Shown here one piece after another: positions 1 to 8,657 of a stretch of 64,000 nucleotides of DNA. The stretch is taken from assembly GCA_000432895.1 (NCBI GenBank), contig FR889447.1:1-64000 (forward strand), written 5' to 3'. The notes beneath the pieces are model-generated. The model was not told the DNA's origin. It made no database searches and worked only from the letters and a program-made list of their open reading frames with translations. This DNA comes from Firmicutes bacterium CAG:449 (GTDB lineage Bacteria; Bacillota_I; Bacilli_A; RFN20; CAG-449). Position 1 is the stretch's first letter, and every line of letters starts with the position of its first letter. A program made the position numbers and the translations under genes.

Positions 1-33
1 AATTTCTTCTTTTTTTAATATCTTAATTTTCAT
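1..33 (-). CDS. Start of a further operon gene, truncated by the window edge
   Basis: Eleven codons (MKIKILKKEEI) are visible. The ATG overlaps the TGA of the preceding oxidoreductase gene in an ATGA arrangement, and GAGATAAA lies a few bases upstream, so it looks like the next, translationally coupled cistron of the sugar operon. Too little remains to assign a family. Confidence 0.45.
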   Translation of the reverse strand, partial: MKIKILKKEEI

Positions 34-1301
34 AACTTTTTTATCTCATTTTCCCAAAATTCAGGAATATTAATCACTTTACCATTATTGTTTTTCGAAA
101 TATCTGCAGCAAATGCCATAACATGAGATTCAATTGACATATCAATTGGAGAAGCAAATTCTTTTCCGTGAAGATATGATTCCATAAAATTAACACAGAA
201 TCCTTCATCGCCTCCACCATGTCCTCCAGAAGAATCACCTAATTCGATGATTGTAGGTTTTTCTTCACCAAATTTTTGTACCTCAATTAATTTCTTATGA
301 CCAAGTCCTCTTATTTCACCATATTCACACATTATTTTGATTGTTCTTTGATTTTTATTAGTAAACGCTGATGCATTAAATGTTGCGTGTACGCCACCTT
401 CAAATTCTAAAATTGTAACTTGATTATCACACACATTATTATCACAAGCAAATACACATCTACCATATTGACTAGTTGAAAAAGTTTTTAATATTTTTTC
501 AGGTGTTGTTAAATCAAATACAATTGATTTAATTAATCCACTAGTATAAATTTTTAAAGCAGAATATGGACACTTTTTTTCAATAGAACAATCAGTACAT
601 CTTTTTGCCATTCTTTTTTCATCAAAATGTTGATGATTAAAAAAAGACAAACTTCCCATAGAAGAAAGATTTAGACAACGCTTATTACCAAGTAGATACA
701 AAAGTATATCCATATCATGGCAACTTTTAGCTACTATAAAAGGTGCAGAAATATTAGTATTTCTCCAATTTCCTCTAACATAAGAATGAGCGTAATGAAA
801 GTAACCAACATTTTCATTATGTTGAATATCAATTACTTCTCCTAATTCTTTAGAATCAATTATCTCCTTAATTTTACTAAAAAAAGGTGTATGTCTTAAT
901 ACATGACAAACTGCTATAAATTGATTTTTATGTTTTCTTGCACATTCACCAATTTCAATCGTTTCTTGAAGAGAAAAACCAATTGGCTTTTCTAAAATCA
1001 TATCATAACCTTTTTCAATTAAACTAATAGCTGGAATATAATGCATATCATCAAGAGTGGCAACAATAACAACATCACACATTCTATCTTTTTTTATAAA
1101 TTCTTCATATCCATCAAAAATATTTTCTTTTTTAATATTATATTTTTTAGAATAATAATTTTGTTTTTCTTTATCTGGATCAGCAATTGCTACAACTTTA
1201 AAATCATTTGGGTAATATTTTTCAATTGCTCTAATATAACAGCCGGCTCTTCCTCCAGCACCTACTAAAGCAAAAGTGACAGGTCCTTTATCAAATCTCA
1301 T
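30..1301 (-). CDS. Gfo/Idh/MocA family sugar dehydrogenase
   Basis: 423 aa. The N-terminal Rossmann domain shows the dinucleotide-binding motif GAGGRAG near residue 14 and the Gfo/Idh hallmark EKPIG near residue 105. A cysteine cluster (CTDCSIEKKCPYSA) sits around residue 236; it recurs in a subgroup of this family. Family members oxidise or epimerise sugars, inositols or glycosides with NAD(P), in the cytoplasm. It is the last complete gene visible of the operon headed by the ABC ATPase at 8344, ten bases after the ChbG-like deacetylase, so its substrate is probably the imported sugar or its deacetylated form. The family is certain; the substrate is unknown. Confidence 0.85.
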   Translation of the reverse strand: MRFDKGPVTFALVGAGGRAGCYIRAIEKYYPNDFKVVAIADPDKEKQNYYSKKYNIKKENIFDGYEEFIKKDRMCDVVIVATLDDMHYIPAISLIEKGYDMILEKPIGFSLQETIEIGECARKHKNQFIAVCHVLRHTPFFSKIKEIIDSKELGEVIDIQHNENVGYFHYAHSYVRGNWRNTNISAPFIVAKSCHDMDILLYLLGNKRCLNLSSMGSLSFFNHQHFDEKRMAKRCTDCSIEKKCPYSALKIYTSGLIKSIVFDLTTPEKILKTFSTSQYGRCVFACDNNVCDNQVTILEFEGGVHATFNASAFTNKNQRTIKIMCEYGEIRGLGHKKLIEVQKFGEEKPTIIELGDSSGGHGGGDEGFCVNFMESYLHGKEFASPIDMSIESHVMAFAADISKNNNGKVINIPEFWENEIKKL

Positions 1302-1310
1302 AAATATCTC

Positions 1311-2039
1311 CTATTTAACATCAAGAAAAGAAATTAATTCTATCTTTTTATTTTTTATAAATTCTTTAGTTTTATCACTTGTTAAAACATCAAGCTCAAC
1401 TAATCTTTCAACATTGTAAGATGAGTTTTTCAAAAGAAATGTATCAACATAAGCTGGATGAACCATCAATTCTGCATACTCATAATCATCATTTCTTAAA
1501 AGAAAAATATTTTGTAATTCATCAAACGATTTATCTTTTGCTTTGAAAAAATCTAAAAATTGAGCTTTTGGAAAACAATCAGTTGAAGCATCACGTAATC
1601 TTAAATGCATCTCATTAGCAAGCCTTAACGCCGCATTATGAGCTTTTTTATATTTTTGATGTGCATATAAATGTGAATCTAAATGAGTCGGTCTATTTTT
1701 AACAAGTTCTATAAATAAAAAATATTGTGCTTTAAATTCTTGATATATTTCTTCTTCACTAAATAAACTTTGATCAGGATTTTCTTTTGGTTTATAAAAG
1801 CAACCATCTTCTTTGATTAAACTTTTACAATTAGTCAAAGGTTTTCCTAATGTAATATTTAAATGTAAACCAACTTTTAAACTTGGATATTTTTTCATCA
1901 ATTCAATAGCATGCCCAACCGCAGGCATCGTTACCATCAACGTCGTGGATGTAACAATTCCATTTAAATGAGCATCTAATATTCCATAATTTACAGATCT
2001 TGTTAACCCAAAATCATCTGCATTAACTATCAATTTCAT
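1311..2039 (-). CDS. ChbG/YdjC-family carbohydrate deacetylase
   Basis: 242 aa, the usual length for the family. The N-terminus carries the metal-binding NADDFG motif (residues 6-11); GLHLNIT (about 57-63) and THLDSHLYAHQ (about 118-128) supply the conserved His residues. Family members remove an acetyl group from N-acetylated or acylated oligosaccharides such as diacetylchitobiose. The start overlaps the end of the glycerate kinase by 17 bases, which implies translational coupling. Its place among sugar-import and oxidoreductase genes suggests that the imported glycan is acetylated. The function of this particular protein is inferred. Confidence 0.83.
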   Translation of the reverse strand: MKLIVNADDFGLTRSVNYGILDAHLNGIVTSTTLMVTMPAVGHAIELMKKYPSLKVGLHLNITLGKPLTNCKSLIKEDGCFYKPKENPDQSLFSEEEIYQEFKAQYFLFIELVKNRPTHLDSHLYAHQKYKKAHNAALRLANEMHLRLRDASTDCFPKAQFLDFFKAKDKSFDELQNIFLLRNDDYEYAELMVHPAYVDTFLLKNSSYNVERLVELDVLTSDKTKEFIKNKKIELISFLDVK

Positions 2040-3144
2040 TATTATTTTCCTTCAAATCTTTACTAGCACTATAGCTAATATCAACTAACTTATTATAGCT
2101 ATTTGAAAAATCTGTAGTTTCCTTTTCACATAAAGGATAAACTTTATCAAATAAAGATGTTTTAACTTTACAAATTCCACAAAAAGCAATTACATATTTA
2201 TTATATTTTTTGGCTAATGAAGCAATTTTATAAGGCCCTTTACCATGTAAAGTTTGCTCATCAATTTTTCCTTCGCCAGTAATCACAACATCAACATTTT
2301 TTATTTTTTCTTCAATATTAATATAACTTTCAATATAATCAAAACCTGAAACAATTTTTGCATTTAAATATGAACATATTCCTGCTCCAAGTCCACCACC
2401 TGATCCACCGCCAACAATAGATATTAAATCCTTATTTAATATTTTTTTACTTTGAGAAGCAAAATTTATCATACCTTTTTCTAGCAATTCAAGCATTTGT
2501 TCATTAGCGCCTTTTTGTTTACCATAACAATATGTCGCACCTTTATCACCACATAAGGTGTTATCAACATCGCTTGCAATAACAAAAGAAACATCTCTCA
2601 CTTTAGGATTTAAACCATCAAGACTAATTTTATTAATTTTAATAAGATTTTCTCCATTACCATCAAGAAGAGTTTCATCATGATAAAATTTGATTCCTAA
2701 GCTGGATAAAAGTCCCATTCCACCATCATTAGTGCATGTTCCACCTATACCAATAACAATTGTTTTTGCACCTTTATCAATTGCAGATAAAACCAATTCA
2801 CCTAAACCAAAACTAGTCATTTTTAAAGGGTTAAGTTTTTCTTTTTTTATATGAATAATTCCAACAGCTTCTGATGACTCTATAAATGCAATTTTATTTA
2901 ATTTATCAAAGCCATATTTTGCAACTCTTTTTGTTAAATCACAAAAAGTAATTTCTTTTGAGTAATATTTCCCATTAGAATATTTTGTTAATATTTCACA
3001 TGTTCCTTCTCCACCATCAGCAATTGGATAAGTTAAATATAAACCATCTTTATAAGTTTTTTTAAATCCTTCTAGAATTGCTTCACATGCTTCAAAACAA
3101 GTTAAAGAATTTTTAAATCCATTAGGTGAAATCAATATTTTCAT
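2023..3144 (-). CDS. Glycerate kinase (GarK/GlxK type)
   Basis: 373 aa, typical for the glycerate 2-kinase family. It starts with ISPNGFKNSLTCFEA, close to the family's opening DSFKGSLSA-type motif, and has ADGGEGT near residue 43, GIGGTCTNDGG near 132 and VITGEGKIDEQT near 288. It phosphorylates D-glycerate with ATP and feeds it into lower glycolysis. Within this operon, dehydrogenase plus deacetylase plus glycerate kinase suggests that an imported acidic or acetylated sugar is converted to glycerate. That route is inference; the enzyme family is clear. Confidence 0.85.
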   Translation of the reverse strand: MKILISPNGFKNSLTCFEACEAILEGFKKTYKDGLYLTYPIADGGEGTCEILTKYSNGKYYSKEITFCDLTKRVAKYGFDKLNKIAFIESSEAVGIIHIKKEKLNPLKMTSFGLGELVLSAIDKGAKTIVIGIGGTCTNDGGMGLLSSLGIKFYHDETLLDGNGENLIKINKISLDGLNPKVRDVSFVIASDVDNTLCGDKGATYCYGKQKGANEQMLELLEKGMINFASQSKKILNKDLISIVGGGSGGGLGAGICSYLNAKIVSGFDYIESYINIEEKIKNVDVVITGEGKIDEQTLHGKGPYKIASLAKKYNKYVIAFCGICKVKTSLFDKVYPLCEKETTDFSNSYNKLVDISYSASKDLKENNNEIDS

Positions 3145-3159
3145 AACTACCTTTCTATT

Positions 3160-3678
3160 TTATATAGTCGAAACATCACTCATTCCACGAGTAATAACAA
3201 CTGTTTTAGCCATCAAATCATGTAACGACCTTGAATCTTTCCTAACTAAAGCAATTATACAAGATACTATACCAGGAATAACCAATAAATCCTCTATTAG
3301 CAAACGGCAAACAACTTCTCTATAAATTAAATTGAGTGGTTTTATTTCTTCAAGATTAGAATAACTTACCATTGAAAGGCCACATAAAAATTTACCAACA
3401 GTTTTTCCACTTCCAATAATTGCTGGTACTAATAAATAATATGTTACTTTTGCAAAAATAAATTTTAAAATAAATTTAACCCAAAACTTAGTTATTACAT
3501 CTTTAAATATTTCTAAAGATCCTTCTATATTTGGATCAAGTTCTTTCATAAATTCTTCAATTTCTTTGAAATTATTAATAGAAATTACATACCATATAAT
3601 AGCAATAATAATTAAATCAATGACAAAAGCACATAATCGTTTAATAAAATTTGCACTCTCAAATTGTAAATTATCCAT
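3160..3678 (-). CDS. RDD-family membrane protein
   Basis: 172 aa with three hydrophobic segments (about residues 12-32, 70-92 and 130-148). The N-terminal segment FIKRLCAFVIDLIIIAIIW carries the R and D residues that name the family, and GKTVGKFLCGLSMV near 92 is the conserved central motif. RDD proteins are poorly understood; some have been linked to ion transport. It follows the binding-protein gene after a 15-bp perfect hairpin. There is no direct link to sugar uptake beyond position in the operon. Confidence 0.75.
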   Translation of the reverse strand: MDNLQFESANFIKRLCAFVIDLIIIAIIWYVISINNFKEIEEFMKELDPNIEGSLEIFKDVITKFWVKFILKFIFAKVTYYLLVPAIIGSGKTVGKFLCGLSMVSYSNLEEIKPLNLIYREVVCRLLIEDLLVIPGIVSCIIALVRKDSRSLHDLMAKTVVITRGMSDVSTI

Positions 3679-3688
3679 TTTTTTAGAA

Positions 3689-3721
3689 ATTAAGTAAGAG
3701 AAGAAACTTCTCTTACTTAAT
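3689..3721. promoter_or_regulatory. Intercistronic 15-bp perfect hairpin
   Basis: ATTAAGTAAGAGAAG, loop AAA, then its exact reverse complement. It lies between the solute-binding protein gene and the downstream RDD gene. In the direction of transcription (minus) no proper T-run follows, so it is better read as an mRNA-stabilising or processing hairpin that raises binding-protein expression over the distal genes than as a full terminator. Confidence 0.6.
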
Positions 3722-3728
3722 AATTTTT

Positions 3729-5117
3729 TTATTTTGAAATATCCAATGTATATTGAATTTCATTATACAACTCATCAAGAATTGTTTGAATTGATTTTTC
3801 TGGATTATCAAATATTTGTTTTACTTCTTTTGAAAATTTTGAATCAACAGCTGCTTTTGCAACTCCTTGTGGAGCACGTGTACCAAATTTTAATAATTGA
3901 GAACTTGCTTTAAATGTTGTAGGATTAGAAGAATATAAGTTTTTAATTACTTCTGTTTCTTTTGCAGCTTTAGTTGTTGGGAAATATCCTGTTTGAATAG
4001 CTAATGATGAAACAGCTTCAGCACTGTTCATATAACGAACAAATTCACTTGCCGCTGCAGTTTTTAATTTTGATTTATTGTTGAAGACAATCATTGAATT
4101 ACCACCTTGATTAGCAAAGAAGTTTGTTTGTTTTGGGAATGGCATTACAGCCATTTCAAATCCTGCTTCACTAGCATTTTTAATATTTGAAGCAAGAGAT
4201 GATGTTGATTGCCAAATTGCAGCAACCTTACCTGCTTTAAAATCATTTACAATATTTAAATCAGTATTATGAACAGTTGTTTTTATTTTCATTGCTCCAG
4301 AAGTATGTAAATCTCTCCAATATGTTAAAGCATTGACACCTTTTTCGTTGTTAAAAGTAGCTTCTGTCATATCAAGGTTATACAAACTTCCACCTTGTTG
4401 AACCATCATACCATATTCATCCATAGCATTAGTACCAAAACCATAGTGATCATCATCTTTTAAAGCTAAACAATTTGCTTTGAAATTTTCCCAATTCCAT
4501 GTTGAAGAATCTGGATCATTAACTATACTTTCAACAGTTGGTAAAGTTGCTCCTTTACTTTCCCATAAAGTTTTATTAACAACTAAAACGTTACTTGATG
4601 GTGCAAATGGAACAGAAACTAATTTTCCTTTGTAAAGTGAATATTGTAATAATCCTTCATCAAAATCTCTAATTTGATCATAAGTAAATACATTTCTTAA
4701 ATCAACAGCCATTTCTTCATACATAGCAACAGAAGAAACACCAACATATGCTACTTCAGGATTTGATTTAGCTGGATATGCAGCCCATAACTTTGTATTT
4801 TGGTTAACAGTATTTCCATCGCCATATTCAACCTCAACAGTGATTTTACCGCCACTTGTTTTAGCTTTTTGAGCTTCATTAAATTTATCAACTAAACTCT
4901 TTACTGCAATTCCTTGTTTTGCTGTTGCAGCATGTAAAGTAGAGAATGTAATTGTTACATCTTCAGTTACATCAGAATTTTGATAAATACTCCAATCTTT
5001 ATTCACATAAATATTATTGTCATCTAGTCCTTCACTAGATCCTTCAGTCTCGCCACATGAAGCAAGTCCAAATGCTGCACAAGTTGCTAATAAACATAAA
5101 CATAATTTCTTTTTCAT
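3729..5117 (-). CDS. Sugar ABC transporter solute-binding lipoprotein
   Basis: 462 aa. It has a lipoprotein signal peptide ending in the lipobox LASC (about residue 20), so the protein is lipid-anchored outside the membrane. The remainder is a family 1 extracellular solute-binding protein: ITFSTLHA near 57, Asn/Trp/Tyr-rich binding segments, and FVRYMNSAEAVSSLAIQTGYFP near 375, the typical C-terminal hinge of sugar-binding proteins. It is encoded with its own permeases and ATPase, whose ATPase gene is the operon head. The ligand cannot be read from sequence; neighbouring deacetylase and glycerate kinase genes suggest an acetylated or acidic sugar. Confidence 0.9.
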   Translation of the reverse strand: MKKKLCLCLLATCAAFGLASCGETEGSSEGLDDNNIYVNKDWSIYQNSDVTEDVTITFSTLHAATAKQGIAVKSLVDKFNEAQKAKTSGGKITVEVEYGDGNTVNQNTKLWAAYPAKSNPEVAYVGVSSVAMYEEMAVDLRNVFTYDQIRDFDEGLLQYSLYKGKLVSVPFAPSSNVLVVNKTLWESKGATLPTVESIVNDPDSSTWNWENFKANCLALKDDDHYGFGTNAMDEYGMMVQQGGSLYNLDMTEATFNNEKGVNALTYWRDLHTSGAMKIKTTVHNTDLNIVNDFKAGKVAAIWQSTSSLASNIKNASEAGFEMAVMPFPKQTNFFANQGGNSMIVFNNKSKLKTAAASEFVRYMNSAEAVSSLAIQTGYFPTTKAAKETEVIKNLYSSNPTTFKASSQLLKFGTRAPQGVAKAAVDSKFSKEVKQIFDNPEKSIQTILDELYNEIQYTLDISK

Positions 5118-6121
5118 TTTGTAATTCCCCTTTCTGTTTTCTTGTTTATAATTTTGTTTTTAATTTGATTAAATAAATTTTTTTGATTATTAGATGTTTT
5201 AATTTTTCCACCTCTTGAACCCAACATAGCATTTTTTACTTGTTGATTTGCAAGAATATATAAGATTAATATTGGAGCAACTTGTATAATGTTACCCGCC
5301 ATCACTATTTGCCATTCAGGTTCTCCAGCATCAACATTTATTAACCCTCTTAAAGCAATTGGTAATGTTCTAAGAGTTTCTTTATTAGTCATTACTAAAA
5401 TCCAATAATACTCATTCCAAGTTGAAATAAATGTCACTAATAAATGAGTTATTAAAACTGGAACTATTGCTGGAAGAACTATCTTAAACAAAATAGTTCT
5501 ATTTTTTGCTTTATCCATTTTCGCTGATTCAATAATTTCATTTGGAATTTGTTTAATAGCGCTAGTAAACATCATAATTCCAAACATTGCAAATAAGCTA
5601 GGTAATATTAATCCTATCCAAGTATCAACTAAATTTATTTTACAATAGATAAAATAAATCGGTATGAATGTTGCTTCTGCAGGTAGCATCATTCCTAAAG
5701 TTTGAATAGTCCATAACTTATTTTTTCCATGAAATTTCATTTTTGCATATGCATACGAAATTGGAATAATCGTAAAATATTGTAATCCTAAAACTAAAAA
5801 AGTATAAGTTAAAGAATTTCCTAAATAATATGAAAATCTTGCTTGTGTCCATGCTTCAATATAATTCGACCATTGTGGATTATTAACAATGATTGAAGTT
5901 GGAAAAGTTATAACATCTTCATAACTTCTAAGTGACATAGCAAACATCCAAACAAATGGATAAACAAATAATAAACCAATACCAATTAAAACGATTGCAT
6001 TCAATATTTTTAAGACATACATCAATCTTTTTTTTAATTGCTTTTTCTTTAAAAATTTTTCATCATATACTATTTCTTTTGGAGTATATGCATCTGTAAA
6101 AAATGTTTCGTTATCTAGCAT
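5114..6121 (-). CDS. Sugar ABC transporter permease (MalG-like)
   Basis: 335 aa, with six predicted membrane helices and the EAA loop ESAKMDKAKNRTILFKIVLP at about residues 197-216, where the ATPase docks. It is the second permease of a carbohydrate uptake (CUT1) system. The C-terminus carries an extra polar tail of about 35 residues rich in Lys and Asn after the usual end of the family. Its last codons overlap the start of the binding-protein gene by 4 bases, and it follows the first permease by 8 bases. Confidence 0.9.
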   Translation of the reverse strand: MLDNETFFTDAYTPKEIVYDEKFLKKKQLKKRLMYVLKILNAIVLIGIGLLFVYPFVWMFAMSLRSYEDVITFPTSIIVNNPQWSNYIEAWTQARFSYYLGNSLTYTFLVLGLQYFTIIPISYAYAKMKFHGKNKLWTIQTLGMMLPAEATFIPIYFIYCKINLVDTWIGLILPSLFAMFGIMMFTSAIKQIPNEIIESAKMDKAKNRTILFKIVLPAIVPVLITHLLVTFISTWNEYYWILVMTNKETLRTLPIALRGLINVDAGEPEWQIVMAGNIIQVAPILILYILANQQVKNAMLGSRGGKIKTSNNQKNLFNQIKNKIINKKTERGITK

Positions 6122-6129
6122 AATTCCTC

Positions 6130-7293
6130 CTATTGATATGTGACTTTCTTATTAAACAATTTATTATTAACAAAAGTAACAATTGCAATGAGTATAGTTA
6201 AAACGATAGCCCCAACCATAGCAAATCCATAATTTTGATTAACTCTTCCCATTGTATATATCCAATATCCTAATACCATAGAATGACCTTGAGGTCCACC
6301 TTGAGTCATTAAATCAACTGTAACAAATGTTTTAAAAGCATTAATAAATTTAACAGTAAAAACAAACATCAAAGTTGGAGATAATAATGGTAAAGTAATT
6401 TTCCTAAATGTTGTCCATTTTGAAGCTTTATCAAGTTTTGCTGCTTCATAAACATATGTAGGAATAGATTGTAAGCCAGAGATTATAATCAAAACATAAT
6501 AACCAATAGATTTCCAAACAGCCGCAATACCAACTGAAATTAAGGCTGTATTCGGATCGGTTAACCAATTAGGTCCTTTAATACCAAAAATAGATAGTAC
6601 TTGATTGACAATTCCTGTTGGGTTAAGCATTGTTAACCATAAAATTGAAACTGAAACCAAAGAAGCAATATGTGGTGTAAAAATCATAGTTTGAGTAATA
6701 TTATTTATTTTAGTATTTTTGCTTAACCATGCAGCTAAAGAAACAGTTATAATCATTAAAATAAAAACTGTAAAAAATGCGAATAATATTGTATTAGTAA
6801 AAGCATATTTAAAATCTCTATCTTTTGTAAAAACAGTTATAAAATTATTGAATCCGACAAATTTTGAATTTAAAGGATCAGCAAAGCTAAATTTAAAAAA
6901 TGAAACTACCATCATAAAAATAAACGGAACTATAACAAAAAACAAACTGCCAATCGCGGCGGGGAGAATATAAATATATGCTGGGTTTAATTTGGAAAAT
7001 ATTTTTCTTTCAACATTATCATATTTCTTCATTTTTTCACAATGATTAATGTTTTTTCTTATTTTTAAGTTTTCATTAATATATGCTCTTTCAAATGGTT
7101 CGCATGTTTTAGATATTTCTTTTAGATTCTTTTCAGTCTCTTTAATTTTTATATTAATTTCACTTATTCGTATTTTCTTTTCATCTTTTAATAATTCTTT
7201 ATCGAATTTTATAACATCTTTTTCGTTATACAAATCATCATATAACTTAACAAGAGATTTAATTTTCGATGTATTCATTTCTGAGTTCGTCAT
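6130..7293 (-). CDS. Sugar ABC transporter permease (MalF-like) with long cytoplasmic N-terminus
   Basis: The membrane part (from about residue 110) has six helices and an EAA loop (YEAAKLDKASKWTTFRKITL near 280). About 105 charged, coiled-coil-like residues rich in Lys and Glu precede it, which is unusual for CUT1 permeases. The open frame extends to a TTG at 7305, but AGGAG lies only one base before that TTG; the ATG at 7293, also in frame, is a better start and is used here. ATG 7278 is a second candidate. Either way the gene overlaps the end of the ATPase gene by at least 20 bases. Confidence 0.85.
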   Translation of the reverse strand: MTNSEMNTSKIKSLVKLYDDLYNEKDVIKFDKELLKDEKKIRISEINIKIKETEKNLKEISKTCEPFERAYINENLKIRKNINHCEKMKKYDNVERKIFSKLNPAYIYILPAAIGSLFFVIVPFIFMMVVSFFKFSFADPLNSKFVGFNNFITVFTKDRDFKYAFTNTILFAFFTVFILMIITVSLAAWLSKNTKINNITQTMIFTPHIASLVSVSILWLTMLNPTGIVNQVLSIFGIKGPNWLTDPNTALISVGIAAVWKSIGYYVLIIISGLQSIPTYVYEAAKLDKASKWTTFRKITLPLLSPTLMFVFTVKFINAFKTFVTVDLMTQGGPQGHSMVLGYWIYTMGRVNQNYGFAMVGAIVLTILIAIVTFVNNKLFNKKVTYQ

Positions 7294-8344
7294 ATATTTT
7301 TTCAATCTCCTGTTTATCTCTTATTCTATTTTCATTGCTGTCAAAGAAATATAAATCTTCTTTATGCATAGCTACTATTACTTTAGAATTTAATTCCTTA
7401 ATATGTTTATCAATATCTTTAACAAATATAGTAGAGTCTTTAATTTTAACACTATATAATTGTTCTCCACCATGATTTTCATGTGTAAAAATTATTCCAT
7501 CAAAATACAACAAACTATTATCAGTTGTATTTGTAACTATATTAGCCATTCTCGGTCTAATTCCAACTTTATTACCACTTGATAATGTAATAATATTCAT
7601 TCCTGGATCACCAATAAACTGTGCTACAAAAACATTATCTGGATCATCATGAATTTCTGTAGGTGTTCCAGTTTGTTTGATAACACCTTCTGACATACAC
7701 ACAATATAATCTCCCATTGTCATTGCTTCAATTTGATCATGTGTAACATAAATGAATGTTGATTTCAATTTTCTATGAATTTGAATTAATTCACTTCTCA
7801 TTGTACTTCTAAGTTTTGCATCCAAATTTGATAAAGGTTCATCCATTAAAAATACTTGTGGTTTTTTAGCGATTGCTCTTGCTAGAGCAACTCTTTGTCG
7901 TTGCCCACCTGATAAATTTGCAGGTCTTCTATTAGCATATTCACTTAAATTAACAAGATTTAAAACATAATCTATTCTTGATTTAATTTCATGTTTAGGA
8001 ATTCTAGCATTTTTTAGCCCGAATTCAATATTTTCATAAATCGTCATATGAGGATACAAAGCATAATTTTGAAAAACCATCGCTAAGCCTCGATCTCCAG
8101 GCTCATAATTTGTTACATCAATATCATTTATATAAATATTCCCTAATGTAATAGTTTCAAGACCCGCAATCATTCTTAAAAGAGTAGTTTTTCCACAACC
8201 AGATGGTCCAACTAAAATAGTAAACGATCCTTCAGGTATATTTAAATTAATGTTATTAACAGCTTTTTTTCCTTCTGGAAGTTGACCTTTCTTTTTGGCA
8301 ACTCCATAAATTTTAGAAATATTTTCTAATCTAATATTAGCCAT
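7259..8344 (-). CDS. Carbohydrate ABC transporter ATP-binding protein (MsmX/UgpC type)
   Basis: 361 aa, normal length for CUT1 ATPases. Walker A GPSGCGKT is at residues 46-53, the signature LSGGQRQRVALARA near 143, Walker B VFLMDEP near 165, the switch histidine in YVTHD near 198, and a C-terminal TOBE/OB domain follows (GIRPRM near 262). It energises uptake through the two permeases downstream. It is the first gene of the operon, preceded by AAAGGAG and by a promoter with an operator between its -35 and -10 boxes. Confidence 0.93.
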   Translation of the reverse strand: MANIRLENISKIYGVAKKKGQLPEGKKAVNNINLNIPEGSFTILVGPSGCGKTTLLRMIAGLETITLGNIYINDIDVTNYEPGDRGLAMVFQNYALYPHMTIYENIEFGLKNARIPKHEIKSRIDYVLNLVNLSEYANRRPANLSGGQRQRVALARAIAKKPQVFLMDEPLSNLDAKLRSTMRSELIQIHRKLKSTFIYVTHDQIEAMTMGDYIVCMSEGVIKQTGTPTEIHDDPDNVFVAQFIGDPGMNIITLSSGNKVGIRPRMANIVTNTTDNSLLYFDGIIFTHENHGGEQLYSVKIKDSTIFVKDIDKHIKELNSKVIVAMHKEDLYFFDSNENRIRDKQEIEKIYDELRNEYIEN

Positions 8345-8395
8345 TTCATAACTCCTTTTTTTTCTTTAAATAACAAAATTCATTTTATAAGAATT

Positions 8396-8424
8396 ATTCT
8401 AGTGTAATCGCTTTCATTTTACAA
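8396..8424 (-). promoter_or_regulatory. Promoter of the left sugar operon
   Basis: Reading on the minus strand: TTGTAA (8424-8419), 17-base spacer, TAGAAT (8401-8396), about 50 bases before the ATPase start. The operator TGTAATCGCTTTCA fills most of the spacer, a position at which a bound repressor would block RNA polymerase. Confidence 0.7.
8403..8416. promoter_or_regulatory. LacI/CcpA-type operator
   Basis: TGTAATCGCTTTCA; its complement TGAAAGCGATTACA fits the catabolite-responsive element pattern WTGNNARCGNWWWCAW except for the final W. The identical 14-mer lies at the start of the 13-kb operon (24579-24592). Either the LacI-type regulator encoded at 11273-12238 or a CcpA encoded elsewhere could bind it. 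Confidence 0.7.
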
Positions 8425-8447
8425 CAATGATTAAATAACATAATTTG

Positions 8448-8469
8448 TAATTTGTAACATCACAAATTA
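8448..8469. promoter_or_regulatory. Second palindrome upstream of the left sugar operon
   Basis: TAATTTGT, six bases, ACAAATTA: a perfect 8-bp inverted repeat just upstream of the -35 box, preceded by a tandem copy of TAATTTG. It could bind another regulator, or be chance in AT-rich DNA. Confidence 0.3.
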
Positions 8470-8531
8470 AAACAAATAAATTAATAATAAACTTAGACCT
8501 GAAAAAAAGTTATGATAATAATATTTTATCT

Positions 8532-8555
8532 AAAGAGGGTTTTATCCCTCTTTTT
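8532..8555 (+). terminator. Terminator-like hairpin
   Basis: AAAGAGGG, loop TTTTAT, CCCTCTTT, then T's on the plus strand. No intact plus-strand gene lies upstream, so it is probably a relic or insulates the operon promoter from the decayed transposon. Confidence 0.5.
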
Positions 8556-8657
8556 ATATTCACTAAAATTTGTACTTATTTTTTTGTAGTTTAAATAACA
8601 TAAAATCAAAATAGCCCATAACTCGATTGATTTAACACATCTAAAACAAAATTTTGA

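Noticed and set aside
1041..1268. Plus-strand open frame inside the Gfo/Idh gene
   Set aside because: It is antisense to a well-conserved gene, Phe/Ile-rich from AT bias, and lacks a ribosome binding site; the same holds for other antisense frames in the window.
8532..8555. Terminator of the left sugar operon
   Set aside because: It lies upstream of that operon's promoter and its T-run is on the plus strand, so it cannot end the minus-strand operon.
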